From assembly GCA_903922535.1 (NCBI GenBank), contig CAIXUF010001326.1, positions 1 to 22,199 on the forward strand: DNA of 22,199 nucleotides. The letters are read 5' to 3'. Shown here in pieces: positions 16,804-22,199 of this stretch. This DNA comes from Candidatus Hydrogenedentota bacterium. GTDB taxonomy: Bacteria; Hydrogenedentota; Hydrogenedentia; Hydrogenedentiales; CAITNO01. The translations under genes were made by a program, and so were the position numbers. How positions within the stretch are numbered: the first letter of the stretch is position 1; each line of letters begins with the position of its first letter. Under the pieces are notes generated by a model. That model saw nothing but the letters and a program-made list of their open reading frames with translations, did no database searches and was not told the DNA's origin.

Positions 16804-19353
16804 TTAACAAGGCGTGAGGATGTGGGTCTTGCCCGCGTGGGTTGGAAACTCGAGCACGTCGCCCAAAACCGTCGCTGCTTTCCGGCCTTTCACGCGCAAG
16901 GTTGCCGGGCCTTTCCCCCACGGATTCAACACACGACAGGGCGCACCGCGACGGCTCATGAGTTCGACCCGGGTCACGCGCCCGGCGCGCCGTTCGGCGG
17001 TTACCTCGAAGGCCCCCTCGGCCAGCAGTCCGGCAAAACGGGCGTCCGCACTGGCCGGAAGCGCGGGAAAGAGGCGGAGCAGCGATTTGCCGGTGGCGTC
17101 CGGATGGGATTGGAGCAGGTGCTCCGCGATCACGCCGGAAGCCGCAAAGTTCTCCGTCCAAATCCCCAGTTTCATAAACCGCGGGGTCTTGTCCGGGACG
17201 GCGAGTTCGATGGAGCCGTTGGGATACAGGCGCTTCCGCACATCCGCGAGGAACTGGGCCAGGCTGTCGTCCAGGCCCAGCCGTGCCCGAATCACGCCCA
17301 GCATCACCATGCTGTTGTTGCCGTTGGTTTGGATCACCCGCGCGGTGCGCCGGGCAGTCTCGACCCGCTCCGCGTTGGCCCAAAACGATGGGTCCTCCGC
17401 CGGGAACACGGGCACGAGCGGCGCGGGGATGTTGTATTCAATCGGGGGGGCGCCGGACACATCCACGAAGATCTTTCCGTCGGGCGTGTCGTATGTGGGG
17501 TAATCAGGCAATTGCTGCGCCAGTTGCCGCCAACGGACGGCGTCTTCGGCGTCGCGGTTCAAGATTTCCGCGGCCGCCGCCGCCGCCAGCAAGTGGTAAC
17601 GGAAGAAGGCAATGGCCGCGCCGGCATCGCGGTTGCGTTCGAAATGCGGCGTGACCACGCCCCAGTGTTCGGGAGAGAAGTTCGGAAAGATGTGCAGTTT
17701 GCCGTCTTTGGGGACATACGGGTCACAATCCGGCCTCTGGCTGCGGTGCAGAAACCATTCGTAGAACCGTGCCACTTCGAGCAGCAAAGGATAGGCGCGC
17801 CGTTCGAGAAACGCGCGATCGCCCGTAAACTGCCAGTGCCTCCAGAAATGCTGCGCCACCCACGCGGAAACCTCCATGGAATCATCATAGAGATTACTAA
17901 CGAACAGCGGCTCCGCGCGCCGGAATGGATAGTCCGTGACGCTGAAATAGGCGCCGGGCGCGTCTTGGCCGAAGGCTGCGGGTGTCGTGGCGCGCGCGCG
18001 TGGCAGAGTCTCGGTTACATGGTCAAAATAGGGCTGTGCCAGTTCGATATGGTTGCAGACAAATGTCGGCCAGAACTCCTGCTGGAAGTTGTAGTTCAGC
18101 ATGTACACGCCCTTCCAGGGGCTGTAGTCCGTAAAGATCCAGTTCCCGAGCAGGCCCGGCGCGGTGCCCCCGGGACGCGAGCAGCAGGCCAGCAGATAGA
18201 GGTTCTGATAGAAGAGTTGTTCGGCCAGAAAGGCATCCCCAGCCGCGGCCGCGTCGGCCGGATTGCCCGCGGTGATTTCAATGGAGCTGCGCGACCAAAA
18301 CCGGTTCCATGCGCGCGCGTGACGGGTGTGGACGGTTTGCCATTTCTCCTTCAGCGCGCGCTCGGCCAGTTGAACGGTCGCGTCCACCAGATTCGCATCC
18401 TGGTCGCTCGTCGTGCGCACGACGACAGCGAGCGTCGTGAAGCGACCAAGATCGGTATCGTCCACTTGGCATGCGATCCGGTCAGACTCTGCCGCGATTT
18501 TCCCGGCGGCCCCGGCTAGCGCCGCGGCCGCGACAACGGCAAAGCCTTGGGGAAATGTGGGATCCGCGGGGATTCGTTGACGCAGCCAAAAAGCCTTTCC
18601 GGCAATGCCTGTTTCCGCTGCCTCCAGGGGCGTGTTTTGGGGATCGCACGCATTTTCCGGCGTGGGACAGTCCCGAAAGGATGCACCGTTCGCTTTGTTC
18701 CAAAAGTCGAGCGGCTCGCGGGGCCGAAAGAGTTCGGCCCGCATACCCTTGGCGGCGCGGGTGGGCAGGCGGACAAGCAGCAGGTTGCGCTCGTGCTCAA
18801 CGAACACCGTCACCGGACCGGCCGGCGTGTCAAACGTGAGCGTGGCGTCGCCCAGGCGCAAATGCAGATTGGTGACCGCGCCCAGGCCGGAAAGGCGCAA
18901 TTGGCCGATCGGCTTGGGGGTGGGCGAGAAATTGTGCGCGCTGGGCTGCGATTGATAGAAGTTCTCGAAATCCCATTCGCCCTTCGTCACCCGGTCGATC
19001 ACCTGGTCGAGGTTCACGACGGGCTGGTCGTGGCTCGTGTTCAACCGCCGGTCCCACACATCATTCTTGCCCAGGCTGAAGACCACCGTGTCTCCCTCGG
19101 CCCAGACCGAAACACCCAGGTCGCCGTTGCCCATCAACAGTCCCAGAAGTGGTTCCGTGGGAGGCTCGCGGAATATGAAATCATGCTTGGCCGCGGTGGC
19201 GTGGGTGTCGGCCGCCAATACGTGGCCGGGACAACCCGCCAATAGTGCGCCCAGCGTCGCGGCACCGGAGGCCTGAAGGAATTGTCGCCGATTCCAACGC
19301 GTCCCTTTTCCCGCCTCATCTTTGCTGGTTTTGACCGGTTCGTGAAGATTCAC
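16804..19353 (-). CDS. Tat-exported lipoprotein, GH95-like glycoside hydrolase
   Basis: This 849-aa protein begins at GTG with GGAGAG 5 nt upstream. A twin-arginine motif (NRRQFLQ, 21-27) precedes a hydrophobic stretch ending in a lipobox (L38-A-G-C41), so it is probably a Tat-dependent lipoprotein. Residues 70-100 have the LLMGNGDLGVSVW and KNDVWDRR motifs of the N-terminal beta domain seen in GH95 and DUF5703 proteins. The middle is an alpha/alpha-barrel, with GNWIFTDYSPWKG and SMEVSAWVAQHFWRHW (about 490) and a late NGNNSMVMLG segment. GH95 members include alpha-L-fucosidases and alpha-L-galactosidases. The substrate here is not readable, and the family call is from motif resemblance. Length suits the family. 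Confidence 0.8.
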   Translation of the reverse strand: MNLHEPVKTSKDEAGKGTRWNRRQFLQASGAATLGALLAGCPGHVLAADTHATAAKHDFIFREPPTEPLLGLLMGNGDLGVSVWAEGDTVVFSLGKNDVWDRRLNTSHDQPVVNLDQVIDRVTKGEWDFENFYQSQPSAHNFSPTPKPIGQLRLSGLGAVTNLHLRLGDATLTFDTPAGPVTVFVEHERNLLLVRLPTRAAKGMRAELFRPREPLDFWNKANGASFRDCPTPENACDPQNTPLEAAETGIAGKAFWLRQRIPADPTFPQGFAVVAAAALAGAAGKIAAESDRIACQVDDTDLGRFTTLAVVVRTTSDQDANLVDATVQLAERALKEKWQTVHTRHARAWNRFWSRSSIEITAGNPADAAAAGDAFLAEQLFYQNLYLLACCSRPGGTAPGLLGNWIFTDYSPWKGVYMLNYNFQQEFWPTFVCNHIELAQPYFDHVTETLPRARATTPAAFGQDAPGAYFSVTDYPFRRAEPLFVSNLYDDSMEVSAWVAQHFWRHWQFTGDRAFLERRAYPLLLEVARFYEWFLHRSQRPDCDPYVPKDGKLHIFPNFSPEHWGVVTPHFERNRDAGAAIAFFRYHLLAAAAAAEILNRDAEDAVRWRQLAQQLPDYPTYDTPDGKIFVDVSGAPPIEYNIPAPLVPVFPAEDPSFWANAERVETARRTARVIQTNGNNSMVMLGVIRARLGLDDSLAQFLADVRKRLYPNGSIELAVPDKTPRFMKLGIWTENFAASGVIAEHLLQSHPDATGKSLLRLFPALPASADARFAGLLAEGAFEVTAERRAGRVTRVELMSRRGAPCRVLNPWGKGPATLRVKGRKAATVLGDVLEFPTHAGKTHILTPC

Positions 19354-19466
19354 GGGCTCTCTCCCATGGGTGATTGCACAACGCTGGCGATGTCAATGTG
19401 GCTTCGGCGCCTGCGATGGGTGAAGGGGCGGAGATACACACTGGGGACGATACCGATGATATCGTC

Positions 19467-19508
19467 TGGCGGGGGTAAAATTTGAACCTACGACCTTTGG
19501 GTTATGAG
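19467..19508 (-). pseudogene. 3' half of a tRNA-Met (CAU anticodon), probable attachment-site copy
   Basis: On the minus strand the sequence runs from the anticodon loop CTCATAA (CAT at 19506-19504), through CCCAAAGGTC, a T arm GTAGG-TTCAAAT-TTTAC, and a 3' acceptor strand CCCCGCC followed by A. CCA is not encoded. This is the usual 3' half of a bacterial tRNA-Met. The sequence on the 5' side (19510 upward) has no D arm or matching acceptor strand, so the gene is not complete. A segment from the anticodon loop to the 3' end is exactly what tyrosine recombinases use as att core. Two G-U pairs in the T stem suggest slight drift. Confidence 0.75.
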
Positions 19509-19596
19509 ACAGGCTTCCAAGTCCCATCATGAATTCAACTGTCTCCACAGAGAAGCCGCAAGTATGGCTGATACTGCAGGGCGCTGGCTCTTCTAG

Positions 19597-20025
19597 CTAG
19601 TACCGCCGCCGAAATCCCGTATTTTGGGACTGCCACGCACGTCGAGTTTGCTCAGCTTGCTTAGCCTTGTCTTCGGCCTCTTGTTTTTTCCGTTTCTCAG
19701 TCTTATGAATGAACCCACAGACTGCACATTTGAAGAACCCCTCCGCCAGCTCCATCATAATCCTGTCCTGCTTCTCCTTCTGCCAACACGGAACACAGAA
19801 CGGTCCCTCGCCCGATTCTTTCCAGTAGGAATCCTTCTTGAATTCTAGTTCGCTTTTGACCCGCAGTTGTCTTTTCAGTTCTGTCATCTCTTCGCGCCGC
19901 AGTCGGTCAGCTTCCACAAGGTCCATGGCTTGACTTTGCAGGTCCAACATCTTCTGGTACAGCTCCAGATTTCCAGCTTGTTGAACGAGCTTCGCCATGT
20001 TTTTCACGTCTTCAATGATGCTCAT
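19597..20025 (-). CDS. Small coiled-coil zinc-ribbon protein, mobile-element type
   Basis: This 142-aa protein has an N-terminal helical region (about 1-60, with Leu and charged residues in coiled-coil pattern), then a zinc ribbon: GPFCVPCW (C77, C80) and FKCAVCGF (C100, C103). It ends in a Lys/Glu/Gln-rich helix. Proteins with the sequence of an aromatic pair, GPFC-x2-C and a second CxxC are common as unnamed genes in prophages and islands; their function is not known. It starts 9 nt after the stop of the recombinase fragment, with only a weak GGA upstream. Gene reality is well supported by the cysteine pattern. Confidence 0.8.
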   Translation of the reverse strand: MSIIEDVKNMAKLVQQAGNLELYQKMLDLQSQAMDLVEADRLRREEMTELKRQLRVKSELEFKKDSYWKESGEGPFCVPCWQKEKQDRIMMELAEGFFKCAVCGFIHKTEKRKKQEAEDKAKQAEQTRRAWQSQNTGFRRRY

Positions 20026-20034
20026 AGCGTATCT

Positions 20035-20247
20035 TCATCCGAACTCTACACTATCAACGAGGCATTCCGGCATCAGTGCTGCATAATGCCGTCGGCAAAT
20101 CTCTGGGGAGTTTCCCATCAGAGCCGAAATCTTGTACAGGCTTTCGCCCTTGCTTGCCAGTAGACTACCAAATGTGTGCCGGTAATCCAAGCAACCCCGA
20201 TACAGACCAAACACGTGGTTCAGTTTGCGCAGGTCCGTCGCGTTCAT
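20035..20247 (-). pseudogene. C-terminal fragment of a tyrosine recombinase/integrase
   Basis: The 70-aa frame reads LDYRHTFGSLLASKG, then SLYKISALMGNSPEICRRHY, the end of a phage-type integrase catalytic domain. R23 is the second active-site arginine, and Y55 the nucleophile. The histidine three before R23 is Leu and the GH motif is GN (N46), as in some divergent integrases from PVC-type bacteria. About three quarters of a normal integrase (N-terminal arm-binding and core-binding domains and the first catalytic arginine) is missing. Its ATG overlaps the GH9-like stop (ATGA) in another frame, so the missing part is not simply frameshifted nearby. It cannot be an active recombinase on its own. 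Confidence 0.8.
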
Positions 20248-22199
20248 CTACAGGTGGCCGAGAGCATTAGCAGGTAATAGGCGTTATGGGGCAGCCATGG
20301 CTCCGCCGATTCGGCGCCCGCCGGACTGCCCGGCCCCATCCGCAGATCAAACCAGGGCCGGTCCGAGTTGTCGGGCGGACGGATGATGCCGTTGGGTATG
20401 GCGCCGGGCACGGCCCCGCGCTCGTGGCCGGAGATTTCGGAGTAGATGTGATGGAAGTAGATGCGGTTCGAGGTGCCCTTCCCCTCAAACATGCAGAGGT
20501 CCATCGGGTTCATGCCGAGGACCCAATGCGCCTGGTTTGCGGCGTGGGATTGCAGGCGGGCGGAGAAGGCCGCGTCGTCCTTGAACACCGCCGAGGCCAG
20601 CTTGGCCGCCCATGCCGTTGACAGGTATTCGCTGTTGCTCCCGCCGAACCAGTCGTCGCGGGCCTTGAAATAGAACGGACCGCCGCCCGTGTCGTTGCGC
20701 ACCAGTCCAAAGGGATTGTCCGCGAGCCGAAGCGACCACGTGAAATAGGCGCGGAGACTTTCGCGAATGCGGCCGGTCAGCGCCGAGTCCGGCTTCTCCA
20801 GCGTGAAACGCGCGAGGGCGGCGGGAATCACGCCCTCGTCCACGATCTTCATTTCCTGCGGGCCTCCCGGCGCGCGCGCAAACCAGCCGGCGGCATTTTG
20901 AAGATCAAGCAGACGTTCGGCGACGCGTTCGCCCATCGAGAGATACCGGGCCTCTCCCGTGCTCCGGTATAGCTCGATGGCGGCGAACACCTGGCGGGGT
21001 TCATAGGACGCCAGGATGCGGTCTTCGTACACCGCCCACAAGTTTCGCGCGGCATCGAGATAAATGGGATCGTTGATGCGCCGCCCCAGCACCGCCCACG
21101 CCGCGATGGTATACCCGCCAAGGTCGGCGGGATCATTGGTGTTGATGACCCGGTCGTCGCGGGTGCCGGAGATGCCGTCGGTGTCGTGCTCGGGAATGCC
21201 CCAGTAGTCGATGTCGTTGGTGACGTTCGTCCAGATGCGGCCCGTCTTCGGGTCCATCATCTTCCGCATCCAGTCCGCGCCCCATACGGCCTCATCGAGA
21301 AGGTCCGCGCGGTGGTTGCCGTCGCGGTCCAGCGCGTCGAAGAATGCGGGATCGCTTTCATATGCGCACACCATCGCATAGACGGAGACGGGCGTGTTGT
21401 CTCCCATGTGCTTGTGCATGTCGCCGGCATTGTGATAGCCGCCCGTCACGTCGGCGTGGCTGCCGTCCGGCAGCCTGGCGTCGTCCATGTGGCAGAGGCC
21501 GTGCCACCCTGGGACTTCGCAGCCGCAACGCTGAATCGAATAGAAGCGATAGGCAAGTTCGCCCGTTTCGCGTAAATGAAGCCGGGAATCGACGCGCACG
21601 GAAGGGACTGTCGCGTTCGCAGCGCCGAGACGGGCCTCGATTGCATAACTGCCAGGGACCACGTCGTTCACTGTGCCTTCAAAGTAGTAGTCTCCCCAGT
21701 CGCATCCATGTTCGCCTTCGGCGCGTCCGGCCGGAATGAGCGGCCCCTGGAGGACGATGCTCTGACCATCCTTTAATGCAAACATACCGGTGCCTTCGGC
21801 GGGAAAGAATGTGGAGGAAACCACGAAGTGCAGCGGCCCGCTGGCATCGTATCCGACCTGGTCCGTGTGGATTTGAATGGCCGGTTTCCGCTCCACCATG
21901 GGAATGAGTTCAACGGCGCGAATTCGCCATGTGCCCGCTGCTTGTCGGGGAAACGGGAGAATGAGCAGGAGGCGGTCCGCGCCTGAAGCCAACGAAAGCC
22001 GTCCGGTGGGAACGAGCGTTCCGCCAGCATAGGCCGCGCCTCCCTGCGCCCGATCCTGCTTGAGCATGCCGTGCGTCCCGTACTGCCGCACGAGGATTTC
22101 GGGCAGGGGCACATCGGACTGTTTGACATACACACGTCCCACACAGCCCTGCGCGTCTTCTGGAATCAGGACAGGCACGGCAGACAGGCAGAACGTGCC
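20244..22199 (-). CDS. GH9-like glycoside hydrolase (5' end beyond window)
   Basis: The frame stays open to the right edge; the only start in the window is a GTG at 22178 with no visible ribosome site, and the seven upstream codons (GTFCLSA) look like a signal-peptide core, so the true start is probably outside. From that GTG there are 644 aa. An early beta domain is followed by an Ig-like CelD_N domain starting IHTDQVGYDASGPLHFVV (about 103-120). The GH9 alpha/alpha-barrel then carries GGYHNAGDMHKHM (246-258), LLDEAVWGADWMRKM, LGMNP, and a final AEPWLPHNAYYLLML with E626 as the expected catalytic acid. The usual DAGD is NAGD (N250, D253): the second Asp, the family's base, is kept but the first is lost. 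GH9 enzymes are mostly cellulases, with some exo-glucosaminidases, so substrate is uncertain. Confidence 0.85.
   Translation of the reverse strand, partial: GTFCLSAVPVLIPEDAQGCVGRVYVKQSDVPLPEILVRQYGTHGMLKQDRAQGGAAYAGGTLVPTGRLSLASGADRLLLILPFPRQAAGTWRIRAVELIPMVERKPAIQIHTDQVGYDASGPLHFVVSSTFFPAEGTGMFALKDGQSIVLQGPLIPAGRAEGEHGCDWGDYYFEGTVNDVVPGSYAIEARLGAANATVPSVRVDSRLHLRETGELAYRFYSIQRCGCEVPGWHGLCHMDDARLPDGSHADVTGGYHNAGDMHKHMGDNTPVSVYAMVCAYESDPAFFDALDRDGNHRADLLDEAVWGADWMRKMMDPKTGRIWTNVTNDIDYWGIPEHDTDGISGTRDDRVINTNDPADLGGYTIAAWAVLGRRINDPIYLDAARNLWAVYEDRILASYEPRQVFAAIELYRSTGEARYLSMGERVAERLLDLQNAAGWFARAPGGPQEMKIVDEGVIPAALARFTLEKPDSALTGRIRESLRAYFTWSLRLADNPFGLVRNDTGGGPFYFKARDDWFGGSNSEYLSTAWAAKLASAVFKDDAAFSARLQSHAANQAHWVLGMNPMDLCMFEGKGTSNRIYFHHIYSEISGHERGAVPGAIPNGIIRPPDNSDRPWFDLRMGPGSPAGAESAEPWLPHNAYYLLMLSATCR

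Larger units (their letters stand above)
19467..20247 (-). mobile_element. Remnant or distal end of a tRNA-targeted integrative element
   Basis: The tRNA-Met 3' half, a small zinc-ribbon protein of the kind found on phages and islands, and a C-terminal tyrosine-recombinase fragment lie in a row on one strand. By eye the DNA of 19600-20230 is more AT-rich than the flanking enzyme genes. The right border is not defined: the recombinase fragment simply abuts the GH9-like gene, and no second copy of the tRNA half is in the window. Confidence 0.55.

Noticed and set aside
16822..18519. Plus-strand frame of 565 aa opposite the GH95-like gene
   Set aside because: Complete overlap with a well-supported gene on the other strand; low-complexity shadow composition and no recognisable domain.
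19467..19600. Complete tRNA-Met gene
   Set aside because: The 5' side lacks a D arm, a pairing anticodon-stem strand and an acceptor strand; only the 3' half is present.

Overview
This window carries the left part of a type V-B CRISPR-Cas12b locus next to ordinary chromosomal genes and a set of exported carbohydrate-active enzymes. The DNA is GC-rich. The DUF1559-like pseudopilin at 14268-15269 (GFTLIELL start, late [11 protein letters not shown] motif), the Tat-exported glycosidases and the general gene style suggest the PVC or Hydrogenedentota/Lentisphaerae group of environmental bacteria. That placement is inference; no rRNA or other phylogenetic marker besides ftsY is present.

Region 1 (1-5997, all read on the minus strand) is a compact CRISPR-Cas system. 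In transcription order it has a promoter (5969-5997), cas12b (1147 aa, RuvC triad D597/E863/D986), a cas4-cas1 fusion overlapping cas12b by 17 nt, cas2 six nt later, a predicted tracrRNA (about 444 to 358), a leader, and an array of 37-nt repeats that runs off the left edge. The tracrRNA is not visible to ORF analysis. It was found by pairing against the repeat and folds in the same way as the Alicyclobacillus Cas12b tracrRNA: an 8-bp closing stem, an internal GTGCCA anti-repeat, an inner hairpin, and a second anti-repeat after the stem. Together the genes encode spacer acquisition (Cas4-Cas1 and Cas2), guide RNA (tracrRNA and crRNA) and interference (Cas12b).

Region 2 (6095-9369, minus) holds ftsY with a DUF2442 protein coupled to its stop codon, a zinc-ribbon membrane-anchored protein, and a four-segment membrane protein with a long coiled coil. 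Both of the latter have no assigned function.

Region 3 (9532-15269, plus) holds a Tat-exported TIM-barrel-like protein, a secreted GH-like protein resembling DUF6259, and a pseudopilin with its own clear promoter. Region 4 (15353-19353, minus) holds an exported alpha/alpha-barrel protein, a short orphan ORF and a GH95-like Tat lipoprotein.

Region 5 (19467-22199, minus) has a 3' half of a tRNA-Met, a small zinc-ribbon protein typical of mobile elements, and a C-terminal tyrosine-recombinase fragment whose ATG overlaps the stop of a GH9-like gene. The GH9-like gene continues past the right edge. This looks like the remnant or distal end of a tRNA-targeted integrative element.
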